64,000 nt of DNA from Mesostigma viride (GCA_009746045.1 RPFO01000017.1:445001-509000), one strand, 5' to 3'; shown: positions 46,487 through 59,333, counted from the first letter of the stretch. The notes: a model not told the origin generated them from the letters alone. A program made the numbers and translations.

Positions 46487-47359
46487 GGCGGGTATACGTA
46501 CGCGTAGTCAGGACTGCTCAGCGGCGGGCGGCGTGGGCGGCGCAGCTAGGGACGCCCGCAGGCGGCCGGGCGCCTGGCGCGCCGGGCCGCCAGAGGGCCA
46601 AGCGGCAGAGGCGGCGGGGGGGCGCCGAGCAGCCGGGACTGGGAGGAATACCACTGGTCACGATGCTGCTGCGGCCGGGGAGCCAGAGAGCGTCCGCGGC
46701 GCCGGCTGCATGCGCGCCGCCGGCCGGCCGTTGGGCGTGACGCTGGCGGGTCCAGGCGTACTTGCCGTGCTGACGTCCTGGAGGTGAGCGTGAGTACTCG
46801 CGGACATGGAGGTCCTCCTCAGTGCTCCAATGCAGTGCATGGTCGCCTAGCTGCCGGATGGCCGAGTTGTATTCGGCTTTGATCGAGGCGGGCGTAGCGG
46901 GCAGGGTCGCGGTTGTCGCGCAGGGCTTAATTGCCGGGCCTGGATGCAACGGCGGGGAGCCGCGGTGCAGGCTGGTGAAGTGGGGCGGGCGGCGAGGGGG
47001 CAGCAGCCTGGGCCCGGCCCTGCCGCGGGCAGCTTGCCAGCGAGGTGCCGAAGGGCCGATGCCGGGCCGGCCGGCAGCGGGCAGCTGGGCGTGGCTGGCC
47101 GGCCGGGATGTCCAGCGCGTCGACGAACTCGATCCTCTGCATGCCGCGCGCTTGTGGGCGCGTTTTTCAGGGAAGTCCTCCAGAGCGTGTCGTCAGATCT
47201 CTCAAGCAACTGCAGTGACAGTGCGCAAATCAGGTGGTGCCACGTGCTTACGAAAGTGCGAGGGGATCGAATCACAGGCGGATGCGGGCGGTGACGATGC
47301 GATGATCGGAGCGCACCAGGGGGATCACGTACACGCGAGCGAGTGGCCGAGTGCAGCTA
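46487..47359 (-). mobile_element. LINE family A, inverted 5' segment (endonuclease end to RT linker)
   Basis: The minus strand from 47180 down to 46487 matches 6801-7390 of LINE A (RHAQRP, HGKYAWTR, AAARRP-type linker), with shifts. Upstream it continues into VRSDHRIVTARIRL (47310-47272), the SDH motif at the end of an APE-type endonuclease. It is cut at 47359 by the CACTA-like element. Confidence 0.75.
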
Positions 47360-47770
47360 CACTAGGAGCCGGGTGTTGACAAAGTGTGACAATGCTTGAC
47401 ATGTCAGGTTGACAAAGTGTGACAAAGTGTGACAAAGTGTGACATGTGGTGTGACAAAGTGTGACAAAAGCTATACAAATGTTGACAAAACCATGACATA
47501 TCAGGTCGATTTTACAAGACAATTCTTGACAAATTATCAAGGTGAAAGTGTCAAAAAATGTCACACATTGTCAACGTCACGCATTGTCAACATGAGAGTG
47601 AGATTTTATCACATTTTATCACACCACAATTAGTGACATTTGTGCACATTTATCACAACACAAACGTTGATATATCACAGACAATCCTGAAAATTTATCA
47701 GGACTATAAAACAGACAAAAAGTGACAAAAAGTGACAAAAAGTGACAAAAAGTGACAAAAACCAGTGAAA
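47360..47770. repeat. Left subterminal TTGACA/TGTGACAAA repeats
   Basis: More than a dozen GTGTGACAAA / TTGACAA / AAAGTGACAA words, mostly in one orientation with an AAAAGTGAC tetrad at 47716-47758. Confidence 0.85.
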
Positions 47771-48324
47771 TTTTTCTTTTTATTACAAAATAAGCATTAC
47801 TTAATGCTGACAGCAACAACGATTGTCTCGTAGGCAAAGTTCGGACGGCAGCCCATTGCGTTGCGTGCAGCCCGTTGTGAGCATGACTTCCACGGAAAGC
47901 TCTAAATGCTTGCAAAGAATTTGCAGGCAGCCGCCCGTTGGGTATATTGTGTGCAGCCGTCATTTGCGGATGTCATTTTGATTAAAAGCTCTCGACTCTC
48001 CTGTAAAACACAGAAAAAAGATGCAGAGGTGGAAATAACATCAATGTATACATGGTTGTTGTCAGTTGTGCAACATTAAAGAGGCAGATTACGTTAAAAA
48101 ACCTGTACAAAAACTTCCCTCTCTTGCTGCAAATGCAAAGAAGAAAGCACTGATCTATTTGGAACAAAAAAGGTAGCTGCAGGCAAACATACACTGCGCA
48201 AAGAAAACACCTCATCACACAGATTCAAAGACAAACCTGAGCAACCCGTGCATGGACCCTAGACGAGTCCGCCGGCTACGTCGATGACGACGATGGTGAG
48301 GATGCATATGGCACCAGAACAGCC

Positions 48325-50410
48325 GAGACTTCCTGCAGAAGAAAAACAAAAATTATGAATGTTTATTCGTAGTCAATAACAAATTTATTACGGTATCCAT
48401 TGTGTACGAAATTTGGAGCATATGTTATGTTAATCGATTAGCTGCGCAAGCACACTTCCTTAAGAGGGCATAACGATTGCAAGGTGCTTAAAACCCACCA
48501 CAAGGAATTATAAAGCTGCCCCACCTGCCCCCCATGACAAGGAAAAACTAACCCATTTGCCTACCCCCATGACGCGGAATAATCTCCCCCCATACCTGTC
48601 CCCCATGACAAGGAACAAGCCCCCCTGCCTGCCCCCCATGACAAGGATTAAACCCCCCTGCCTGCCCCCCATGACAACGATTAACGCCCCCCGCCTGGCC
48701 CCCAATACAAGGAATAATTACGCCCCCTACCTGCCCCGGGCATGACAAGGAATCATTGACCCCCCCTGCCTGCCCCCCACGACAAGGAACAACTAACCCC
48801 CGCTACCTGCCCCCCACGACAAGGAATCATTGCCCCCCCCTGTCTGCCCCCCGTGACAAGGAATAATTAACACTCCCTGCCTGCCCCCCACGACAAGAAT
48901 CATCCCCTCCCCTGCCTGCCCCCCACGACAAGAATCATCCCCCCCCTGCCTGCCCCACATAACAAGGAACACTTGACGCCCCCTACATGCCCCCCACGAC
49001 AAGGAATCATTGCCCCCCCCTGCATGTCCCCCATGACAAGGATCAACTACCCCCCCTGCCTGCCCCTAATTACAAGGAAAAATTACCCACGCAGCCTGCC
49101 CCCCATGTGACAAGGATTAGCCCCCTCTGCCTGAACCCCCATGACAAGGGATAATTACCCCCCCCCCGCCTGCCCCCCATGACAAGGAGTTACCCCCCCC
49201 CTGCCTGCCCCCCATGACAATGAATCATTACCCCCCCTGCCTGCACCACATTACAAGGAATAATTAAGCCCCGGCCCCTGCCTGCCCCCCATGAAAAGGC
49301 AATCAACCCCCCCTGCCTGCCCCCCATGACAAGGAGTAACCCCCACCCCTGCCTGCCCCCCATGAAAAGGCAATCAACCCTCCCTGTCCGCAACAAGACA
49401 AATGTAAAAGAAAAACAAAAATGATGAATGTTTGAAAGTAGTCGCCAACAGAAATATAACGCGGTCCATTGCTACAAGATTTAGAGCATATGCTCTGTTA
49501 ATCATGTAGCTACAAAATCGCCATTTCGTAAGGGAGGACAACTGACTGTGAGGTGCTTTCAATCCCATGACAAGAAATTTTTAAGCTTTTCTGCATGCCC
49601 CCATGACAAGGAATAATTAACCTGTCCTGCCTGCCCCCATGGCAAGGAAAAATTATTACCCCCGCCTTCTCCCACCCCACGACAGGAAATCATTTACCTC
49701 CCCTGCCTTCCCCTCATGACAAGGAATAAGAAACCCGTCCTGCCTGCCCCCCATGGACACAAGGAATCGTTAACCCCCCCTGCCTTCCCCCACCCCATGA
49801 CAGGGAATCATTAACCCCCCCTGCCTTCGCCCACCCCACTACAGGGTATCATGAGCCCCCCCTGCCGTCCCCTCATGACAAGAACAATTAACCCGTCCTG
49901 CCTGCCCCCCATGACAAGGAATAAATGTATATGCAATGCGCCTGCCCCCCATGACAAGGAATAAGTAACCCGTCCTGCCTGCCTCCCATGACAAGGAGTG
50001 ATTAACCCGTTCTGCCTGTCACCATAAAAAGGAATAATTCACCCGCCCTGCCTGCCCCCAAGACAAGGAATTACTAACCCGTCCCGCCTGCCCCCATGAC
50101 AAGGAATAATTAACAGGTCCAGCCTGCCCCCATGACACGGAATAATTGACCCGTCCTGCCTGCCCCCATGACAAGGAATAAGTGACCCGTCCTGCCTGCC
50201 CCCATGACAAGGAATTATTAACCCGTCCTGCCTGCCCCTAATGACAAGGAATAATTAACCCGCCCTGCCTGCCCCCATGAAAAGGAACAATTAACCCGTC
50301 CTGCCTGCCCCCCATGACAAGGAATAATTAACTTGTCCTGCCTGCCCCCATGACAAGGAATAAGTAACCCGTCCTGTATGCCCCCATGACAAGGAATAAT
50401 CCTCACCCCT
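48325..50410. repeat. Two tandem units of leader plus 36-38-bp minisatellite
   Basis: Each unit has a ~180-bp leader (48325-48510 and 49395-49570, sharing GAAAAACAAAAATGATGAATGT-like, GAGCATATG and AAGGTGCTT words) followed by ~20-25 copies of a unit containing CCTGCCTGCCCCCCATGACA and AGGAATAATTAACC. The second block differs by the CCCGT variant, so the blocks have evolved apart. Confidence 0.85.
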
Positions 50411-53400
50411 CGGCAAAAATGCCAGGTAAAGGGAGTTAAAAACAACAGGAGGCACTGCATGCGATTCCACCTACAGCACGGTGATATCCTTAGTATAGAC
50501 CCTATGTATGGGATCGTAACCACTACTCACCACAAGTCTCAAGCAGGAGCCAGTCTCAGCCATTCGCGGGTAGGCCGCATGCCCGTCCGACGGTGTCAGT
50601 CACCCGCAAGTACACGCGCAAAATGGAAGAGGAAACGGCAACACAAATGTATACATATGATGACGAGCACGGAAAGCACCATGGTAATGAAAGCATTCAG
50701 AGAATACACATTAAAATCTCTGAAATACGTGGCAAGCTTTACCCGCAACGAAACGGCCCTACACATTCGAGCACGGGATGCTAACTATATTCGTGTTGTT
50801 AGTTAAACCGTACGACAAAAATTCGCTGACCGTGGTGCCGTTGAAGGAGCTTGGCGCGCTCCAGACGTCCTGTTCGAGCTGCGTTACAGCGTAAAGAGCT
50901 GCTTGGCTCAGGACTGCACACGTTTCTCCCTCAATGGCTACCACCATGTCCTAGCTCAGCATACATACATCGACAGTGCACCTACATCGTTACTGATAGC
51001 GGTTGCTGAAGAAATCACATCACTTCGAGGGCCTGCAACATCTCTTATTGCACAATCTTGGATGGCGCTCACTGCTTACATAGAACTTCGGTGAGTGGCC
51101 CCGTTGCTCGAGCCCTCTCTGCCCGGCGGCCGGCGCTAGCCCCAAGCACTAACCGTAGACATGGTTTTTCCTGCGCGCAACACCTACTTCTGCCTTCGTT
51201 GAACGCTGGCCTTTGGCGCAAACTTTGAATTTTGGGAAAGGATGCTGACGGGCAACTGTTGCGCAATGCAGTTTTTCCGGGTACGGCCGCTCCCTGAATG
51301 GTACGGCGATCAAGGACGCGATTACGCCAGCAGCAAGCGATCCCAACCAAGCGATACTGTAGAGTGACGACTGTTTCTCTACCACTGGTAAATACTCGTC
51401 ATAAGTACTTTTACTTAATTTACTGGACGTCATCTGATGGCTGTCGGATGACTGGCATGGCCAGGGCATGGCCACAAACTTACGGACCGCCGATAAGAGT
51501 CAGCAGACTGACAGACGGCCGCAAATGCGTGGACAATACTAATAGACGACGCCAACTATCGTCTTGCGCAAAGTCTTGCAAGCTTGTGCAAGTGATTCCC
51601 GTGGTGGCGACTTGCGACTTGCGCGGGTGTTCCCGTTGAAGCTAAACGATGACAAACGAAAGACGTGCTTGTGCTCCAAGGAAAAGCTTGTGGCCGGGGA
51701 AGGTGGAAGACGGAAGCTACGCCAAGGCTCGCAGCCAAGGTGGGAATTACATGCTGTGACTTTTTCAGCAATGGCGGTATGGTAGGAACGAATAACTACA
51801 TATAAGGAATAGGATCATAGACTCACTGATGACCGTCATGATTTTCTTAGCAATTAAATCGCCGTCCTTGATGAAATTTATCTAGCTAGCTCGGAGGGCC
51901 AGAAGAAGCCATCGGGGGAGAAACACAGCCAGGATCTAGAATTAAGTTGTCATCGATCTGTTCGCTGGTAGGCACAGCGCCATTCGGACATCCAGAAGCT
52001 AACCCACTCTTAACCGTTTGAGGTGAGTAAGTAATTCTTCGTCCGAAATACTGACAGTCTTGCATCGACTTGAACACGCCGTACGCACGTGACATTCTCG
52101 TGCATTGCCCTAGGGCCCACCGCCCATGATGCTACATGGGCCGCCCAGAGTTTCCCGCCAAGTTAGCCATGCTCGCAGTACATTCATTTTCTCCTAGATA
52201 CACAAGGTCAATTGTACTATTCAAACCAAATCTGGTTCAATTCTTATGAAAGGCATCGATATCAAGGAGACAACCAGCGCATGGGAGAATCCGGACCATG
52301 GTAACTCGAGCCTGCCGATGTGTACAGGTTGCGTCACGTGCTTATGAATTAGGTATTTAAATAATGTACAGGTTGAGCGTATCATGTATGCCACGGTCTG
52401 CTATTGCGTCACTTTCCTTCTTTTCACAAACTTCCGTTGTTTAAGCTAACGGTTCTCCATACATTCGTATGTTGCATCTGTGCTGCCATTTCGATGTCAA
52501 TTTCGCGCGTGTACTTGTGATGCCTGATACCGTTGGACTTGCACGTGGCCCCATCGCATGTGGCAGCGGCGTGGTCGGCTGTCCAGCGCGGCCAATTTTT
52601 TTATGGTGAGCAACTGTCATCATTCTTCATCTAGTGTCCATTCACGAAGCTGTAAACATGCTGTGCGTTGCAGCCACCATTGGATGTCCGCATTGTAATT
52701 CAGTCCAGGGGCACCCAAAGGCCTTCGGGACTTGATAATGATGTTTTATCGGTTGCAATTCCCTCATGGGAACGCCTTCTTTATTTGAATATTCAACTCC
52801 GGTTTGTTTGTTTGTTCGTTTGTTTAGTACTTTACAACGGTTCTACTGACTGTGCCGTTTAATAGTTCTTTGTGTTCTGGTATAGCCCAGCCGGCAGCAC
52901 TGTTGTTACCGCCAATGAAGCACAATTGTGAGCCGAAGAATTGTATTTCTTTGTTTTTAACGCTAAAGAGGCACATTGGAGAGCCAAAGAATGTACACTT
53001 TCTTTGTTTGTTTGGTAGCTAGAAAGCAGGCAGGAGAGCACACACGGGAATAATTTGTTTTCTGCATTCTTGTTTTATTGAGCGTTTGTAGGTGGTGATC
53101 CCTCCAGCATTAATAATTGGAATTAAATGTAGCAGTTTGGAAAGTGTATTTTGTGCTTCCAGCTTCTATGCATATTTTTGGAGCCCTGCTTTTAGCTACA
53201 AATCATACGAACTCCTTTGCCGTTGGGAGACTCTTCTGTGAAATCCAGAAGCCTTGGTTGACATGCGTGGCATGGATAGATTTTTTCTTTCTTTCTTGCC
53301 TTAGTAGCGTCTTTTTGCTGATAATCACAGGATTTTTTCACCCACCCCCCCACACCCCCCACACCAAACGACTCCTTTCTCTGTCAACTTTAGTTATGAT

Positions 53401-53700
53401 GCCTTCTACCTCGTTAGATTTTATTCGTACCCTGTACGGGGCATATATTCAGTTGATTGGCCTAACTTTTCCTTCGCATGGATCTGGCGTCAATCTTTCT
53501 TCTTTCTTTCTCAGAGTGCCGTATTCACCATAGTAGTGAGATTGCAAGAAAGTAGATCGTAAAGCATCCTGGCATCTTGGAGAAACTTTACAGCTCCCAC
53601 TTGTTTTTTCGGCAGTTTGCAACGCAACGCTCTTCTCTAGGGATTCCTGGGGTTTCGCTGTTCTCCACATCTTGTGAGGTACATGGGACGAGTTAGGTGA
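50411..53700. other. Transposon interior with unassigned frames
   Basis: No recognised protein. The minus strand has short frames with protein-like composition at 51149-51475 (one hydrophobic segment, AWLGSLAAGVIASLIAVPF) and 50759-50947. They could be exons of a captured host gene or cargo, but no splice chain is convincing. A segment near 52259-52317 resembles part of HisRS intron 5. Confidence 0.3.
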
Positions 53701-53712
53701 GAATACCCGTCC

Positions 53713-53837
<125 letters not shown>

Positions 53838-54419
53838 CGCTATCTCACTTTCTCGGTCCTAAAATCAAGCCATTACTCACAAACAGCCGCGCGACTGCTG
53901 TGCTCTCACGACGTCTCATTACACACAGCTGATTTCGGGTATTCATCTCACTTAAGATCTTTGTGTGTTCCCTTTGCTGCTTTGCCGGATAACGCATGTA
54001 TCCCTTGCATGCAGGCGATCTACCTAACACAACCATGGCGGACACATTGGCCAGCATGGCGGGGAGGGCACCTGCGGACACAGATTTTGTAGGCTCTGAG
54101 CCCTCGTCACATCGCTGTAGCACTGGACATTGTCATGCGATAAATTTCTAGAGAGTCCATTTTTTTCAGCAATGATCGCTGGGACAGCCCTATGACGGAT
54201 GTTATACTGCATTTGTGAGATGCTTGCGGTTGTACATCTTGCACGCCACCCTCGGACTGTGATTGAGTGCACTCTTCATTCATGTGTTTTGTCAGTAAAG
54301 TTTGTCATGCTAATGTAATGCAGAAAACCGCAATTCAGGCAGCAAGGCAGCAGCCATATTGATTTTAATGAAGTAAGTTTACCTGTGCGTGGTGTTGATT
54401 TGTCAGTTTGCTATGCCTT

Positions 54420-54767
54420 TGTTTATCGTGTTGACATTTTGTCATGTTGACATTTGTTGACATTTTTCTTGCGTTTGGCCTGCGTTTGTAAACGTCTTGA
54501 CATTTGTTGACAAATCACCTTGGCTTGTCAGTGTTTTGACATTTGTTGACATATACATAAAGTTGACATGTCAACGATTGTCAACGTTTTGTCAACATTG
54601 TCAACATTCTGTCAAGTTTTGTCAAGCTGTTGACATTTTTTTGTCTAGTTTTGTCACACTTTGTCACACTTTGTCAACAATTTGTCAACAAGTTGTCACA
54701 CTTTGTCAACAAGTTGACAATTGTTGACAAAAATTTGTCACACTTTGTCAACACCCGGCTCCTAGTG
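54420..54767. repeat. Right subterminal TGTCAA/TTTGTCACAC repeats
   Basis: Mirror image of the left subterminal zone, dense with TTGTTGACA, TTTGTCAAC and CACTTTGTCA words. Confidence 0.85.
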
Positions 54768-54822
54768 TAGAACAGATCCTTGATGACGAATGTGCATTAC
54801 AACATAGTCGATGCAGCGCGCG
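54768..54822 (-). mobile_element. LINE family A endonuclease fragment, right of the CACTA-like element
   Basis: The minus strand reads RCIDYVVMHIRHQGSVL. Continuing across the excised element into 47357 downwards gives AALGHSLA and then the SDH block. This is the usual end of an APE endonuclease (IDYV...GSVL...SDH), so the two flanks were once contiguous. Confidence 0.7.
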
Positions 54823-54824
54823 CA

Positions 54825-55026
54825 AGGATCATAGATAGATGGCAAGTATAGTGATGAAGGAGACCACCCCCAAGTCTTTGGGGGCTCCGCGTGTGACCGC
54901 GTATGGCATTCATAGCGATTCGATCGGGCCGTGGTGCCCACCGGCGGCAATCCGGCATGCGCGCAACCCTGTAACTACTAAGGACCTACTAGATAGCTTA
55001 CCTCATATATCCATTCCATTCACATG
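54825..55026 (+). mobile_element. LINE family A 3' end
   Basis: Matches 9020-9176: GATAGATGGCAAGTA, GAAGGAGACCACCCCCAAG, GGCATTCATAGCGATTCG, CTAGATAGCTTA and CCATTCCAT, with small insertions. Opposite orientation to the adjoining endonuclease fragment. Confidence 0.8.
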
Positions 55027-55029
55027 TCG

Positions 55030-55620
55030 CCCAGCAGAATCGCGCCCAGCAGAACCGCGCTTTCGGCCCCAACCTTTCGATCATTCAAGGTCGACGATCA
55101 CGACTGGACCAACACGTCCCCGGCAACTGCCATGCCATTGCCTCTTCTTCGATCGGGGACTACGCCTCGCTTTATGACCTGTGCATCCATCTCGACAGCA
55201 TCAACCGCCTCATCACCCCGGAAGGCAAATGGTTTATAACCGGCCAGGCGCTCTGTTCGGGTGCTCCCGCCCCAAACTCTAGCACACCGTTCTCAACTCT
55301 CTCCTCATGCGCTAGCTCCGATGGCGAGATCTGGGCTCCATCCGTCTCCGCACCCACACTCCGTTCCATCCTTACGGAAGTCCTCCGGCCAGCATGCAGC
55401 ACGTGACCCACCTTGCTGCAGATGTGGCAGCCATGGGAGGCACGCTGGCTACTGAGCTCCCTCCGCATTTCCACCATGCACCGTCGCCCCCACCTCTGCC
55501 CTCCTCGCCTCCACCACCACTGCCGCCTCCACCTCCACTGCCGACATCAAGGCCCAGCTCCTCGACATATCGACCAGCGCATCCACGCCAACACCATCGC
55601 CATTGAGTGCCTGCAAGACA
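55030..55620 (+). pseudogene. LINE ORF1-like N-terminal remnant
   Basis: Reads FRSFKVDDHDWTNTS, then in another frame DDYASLYDLCIHLDSINRLI and EGKWFITGQALCSGAPAP, DGEIWAPSVSAPTLRSILTE. The rest is Pro/Ser/Thr-rich and ends at the peroxidase exon. Assigned to ORF1 by composition and context only. Confidence 0.35.
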
Positions 55621-55629
55621 CCGCAGGCC

Positions 55630-57149
55630 TCACCGGCAGGGGTTGCGGTCGGGCATACCTGGCAGGTCACTGTTGTTGACGAACGCGATCTGCGCCCAGG
55701 GCGGCGTGCCTACCTCGTTGTAGTAGTTGTTGGTCAGGTGCACATTGTCCGCCACCCAGGGGCCATCAAAGCCCGAGTGTGCGCGCGTGGTGCGGCCCAG
55801 GTTGTGCGCGCCAAGCAGGGCAACTGTCTGACGGGGCGTGAGCCCGAACGCCTGCATGACGGCAACACGGGCGCGTTGGCCGATATATCGTAACAGTTGG
55901 CGGGATAACGGGTTAATTGCAACGAGCCAGCGAGGGCACAGGGCCGGGCAGGTGGGGAACAGGCAGGGGACTGCTCAAGACAATCGAGAAAAAGGCGTAC
56001 CCGCTTGTCTTCAACTTTCATCACTCGATGCAAAAACGTACGTTGACCATTATGCATACAGCGCCATGGAGATTAAACGAGCATGAGACCTTGTAGGGTA
56101 GCATGGCACTAGGCCGGATCTTGCAACGTGATAAACACAACGTTAACGGTACCAACCTGCTGGAAGTACCCCATGACCTTAGGCCCATCCCAGTTGGCGC
56201 CTGGCAGGTCCCTGAGTGGCCCTTTGGTGGGCAGATCACCGCAGTCCTGGCGGCCATACTGGTCCAAGCGGAACTTGACCTTGGCCGGCATGCCGTCCAT
56301 CTGGGAGTACCTGGCGCCCTCCAGCCCCGCGATGGCCCAGATATCCGCCCGGCTCAGGTTTGCCTTGAACTGGTCATATACGGGCTCCAGCGCATTGATT
56401 GGGATGAGGAGCCCGTTGTTGTCTGTCCGAAACAGATTAGACGTTTACGTGTAAAGTACCAGCACCATGTCAATATCCAGCCGATTAACGTGGATATATG
56501 AGTCAATTCATACTACCATAATTATAACATATCTTAGTAGTATACGAAGATCGCATGCTTATTTATACTAGTAGTGCAGGGTCAGCCCGGCCGGCCGGCA
56601 GCGCGGCCGTACGTCACGTATCTGCAGCTGGCAGGCAAAGAATAATCGAATAGCGACGTCCGCGTACGAGACATCATATGGTAGCGCGCGCGGCTGTAGT
56701 GACGCTGCATCGTACAAAGTTTACAAATTTTAGCTCGATCATCATGATCACTGCAATTAAATCTAGCTTAGAGCGCGCGGCGGCGCCGGCGCCGGCGCGC
56801 CCTCTCAATTATATGATTTCCCATAAAAAAAGGTCAACGACAATGTAAACGCTGCTCATGCATTGAATGATTGGAACGGAATTTCAATGCAGCAGGGTCA
56901 TGAAAGTGGTCGCGTACCTGGGTTACCCAAATCCACGCACCCATCGCAGCCACCGACGCAATCATGGAAGGACAGGCGAAGAAACTTGGCCGGCAAGTTG
57001 GGCTGGTCAGTAAATAGGCTGCTTATGCTGTCCCGCACCGTCTGGATGAAAGCATCGTCTACGACGGCGTGGCAGCCGTGATAATGGGTAAGTGCTGTCA
57101 CGAACAGCACTAGAAGCCGCACTTTGACAGCAAGTTTCGACTTCGACAT
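55630..57149 (-). CDS. Secreted heme peroxidase (plant/fungal superfamily), 3' part missing
   Basis: Oxidises substrates with H2O2 through a heme. Exons 57149-56918, 56422-56157 and 55851-~55659 join in phase (1, 0). Residues 1-~29 are a signal peptide (basic start, then VRLLVLFVTALTHYHGC). The distal heme site is FLRLSFHDCVGGCDGCVDL (Arg and His present). Then NNGLLIPINALEPVY, ADIWAIAGLEGAR, and the proximal His in GAHNLGRTTRAHSGFDGPW. After VNNSDLPG a donor-like GTATGC (55658-55653) or a stop at 55630 follows. Family members continue about 90-120 residues (second Asp-rich/Cys-rich region), which I cannot find. Retroelement debris begins immediately at 55620, so the gene is either broken or continues across it. 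The 'VGGCDGC' form is common in algae and cnidarians. Confidence 0.8.
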
Positions 57150-57535
57150 TTACATTAATGATCATTAGTGCATGATTATCAGCCGCTATTAAATATACTA
57201 CAAAAAATGAGCCAAAGAAATTGGGTCAAAGTGAGGGAGAAGCCAGATGCCGGCGCACAAGCACGGCGCAGCAAGCGCGTAGGAACTGATGGACAACGCC
57301 TGCCAGGTCAGGATTGCATGCCGGCTGCCATGAATAATGGGTAGGTCGAATCTGCGTTGCCGGCGCGACATGAGACATGGCAAACGGCACTTATACATTA
57401 AAAATATAATTACTTACAGCAGAGTGAAATCACTAGCTCAAACCAAAGCAAACGCCCAGCTATAAACCTATATACAGAGCCATGTCAAAGCTCTATACTA
57501 CGATAAGACCAATGGAAACGCCTAACGGGAGGAAC
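57150..57535. promoter_or_regulatory. Peroxidase upstream region
   Basis: No gene. ATTAAATATA (complement of TATATTTAAT) at 57188-57197 is a possible TATA about 40-50 nt upstream of the ATG. Confidence 0.3.
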
Positions 57536-57858
57536 CTAATAGCCCTGCTGCACCGCAAAATCAGCCCGCGTACGGCGGAGCATGATGTCAGCCATGGCCC
57601 GAGTCAGCGCCACCGACAAGCGCTGACGCCAATATGACGTCCAGGTCCGCGCCGACCATGGGGCCCGCTGGCCCTCCAGGTCCAGCCGGTCCTCCCGGAG
57701 CCGGCAACACTCCTTGAAGAAGGCGGAGGTCAGGGGCCCCATGGCCCCAAACTCCTCCAGGACAAAGGGCACCACACGATGGTGCCCGACGTCGCCGTAG
57801 GCCAGGAGCTTGGCCCGCTCCGCCCGGTCCGCCGTGTAACCTGCCGTCCCTACCAGCC
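57536..57858 (-). pseudogene. Retroelement C-terminal fragment
   Basis: An open frame on the minus strand from just after a TAA at ~57861: GTAGYTADRAERAKLLAYGD, then HHRVVPFVLEEFGAMGPLTS and WRQRLSVALTRAMADIML, stop at 57536. The VPFV.E.FG...RLSVAL.R pattern is that of the C-terminal end of many algal and oomycete non-LTR polyproteins. No RT is attached. Confidence 0.5.
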
Positions 57859-57929
57859 ATTAAGAATGTACTCCAGCACGCAAAATGTACTTCGTACCGA
57901 AGTTTGTCTTTTTATGCTGAAAATTGTCA

Positions 57930-58700
57930 TGCATGATGTTTGCAACCAAAATAGACCTCGTACAAAGTTTGGTATCGATCGGACGTCATCTTGGTGACAT
58001 TTGCTAGCAATAAAGGTACATTTTTGTCATTTTTTGTTAAATTAAATAGTAATAAATAGGAAACAGTACTAAATCACGTCAAACCATCATGGATATTTGC
58101 AAGCAACCTAATTACCACTAGAATAGACCATGCACAAAGTTTGGGGTCAATCTGAACTCAAAATAGTGACGTTTGCTAGCATAAATACTGCATTTTTTGC
58201 CATTTTCAAGCATTTTGCTCAGTGTAAGCTACTAAACAATATCAAACTACGTCATAAAGCTATGAAATATTGGAAGCAACCTAAACACCACTAGATTAGA
58301 CCATGGGCCAAGTTTGGGCTCAGTCTGACGTCAAAATAGTGACGTTTGCTAGCATAAATGGTGCATTTTTTGCCATTTTCAAGCATTTTGCTCAGTGTAA
58401 GCTACTAAACAATATCAAACTATGTCAGAAAGCTATGAAATGTTGGAAGCAACCTAACACCACTAGATTAGACCATGGGCCAAGTTTGGGCCCAGTTTGA
58501 TCTCAAAATAGTGACGTTTGCTAGCATAAATGGTGCAATTTTTGCCTTTTTCAAGCATTTTGGTAAGTATGCCTCAAACTATGTCAGAAAACTGTGAATT
58601 GTTGTAAATAACCTGTTTGCCACTACATTAGACCATCCTCAACTTGTAAGGTCAGGCATAGGTAAAGGTAGTGACATTTGCTAGCACTATATACAAGCAT
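57930..58700 (+). repeat. 172-bp satellite, about five copies
   Basis: TTTGCTAGCA recurs at 58000, 58171, 58343, 58516 and 58677 (spacing 171-173, the last 160). Units share CACTAGATTAGACCATGGGC and TTGCCATTTTCAAGCATTTT. The middle two are most alike; the outer ones are more diverged. Confidence 0.9.
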
Positions 58701-59333
58701 ATTATGCCTCTTTTCGCATATACACATTAAAAATAACAAGACATCATCATATCATGGCCTTAATACAAGGTGTGCAAATGCAAATCACACCAGATCGGAT
58801 GACCAATGATGGGTGGCTGCATGCCATCACATCTACCAGGCTGCAGGGTGAGAGGCCACATCGCTACAAGACAGGAATCCTCGCAATTGCACAACACCGC
58901 TAGTACACTGTGCACATACCCCAAGAGGATTTGGCTACAAGCCATAAAAGTTTGGCCATGCTAACACATTCTTCATCCAAGCAAAATGCAGCCTCTCCAA
59001 ACTCAACTCATTGATTTAAATTCAGCTAGGCCAGGCGTGCATGCTCTACTTGCCGACAACCATGAGTAAACTTGTCTACCACTTCATTCCATGCGCCGGT
59101 AGATGGCACCGTCTCATCTACCAGTCATCCCCGGCTCCCATTCCGCATCCTCCTCTCCCTCTCCCTCTCCCTCTTCCTCCTCCCCCTCCCCCTCCCATTC
59201 TCCCTCCCCCTCTCCCTCCTCCTCCCCCTCCTCCTCCCCCTCTTTCTCCCCCTCTTTCTCTCCCTCTTCCTCCTCCTCCCCGCCTTCACTGTCACTGTGC
59301 ACAGCAGGGACGGCATCGTCTATGTGGGTGCCA
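58701..59333. other. Intergenic with CCTCTC tract
   Basis: No gene. A (TCCTCC/CTCCCT)n pyrimidine tract lies at 59148-59282. Confidence 0.5.

Noticed and set aside
48325-50410. CRISPR-like array of ~37-bp units
   Set aside because: Units are directly tandem without unique spacers, in a eukaryotic DNA transposon.
53116-53535. 138-codon plus-strand frame 53117-53533
   Set aside because: AT-rich, hydrophobic by composition, no family resemblance or splice context; left unannotated.
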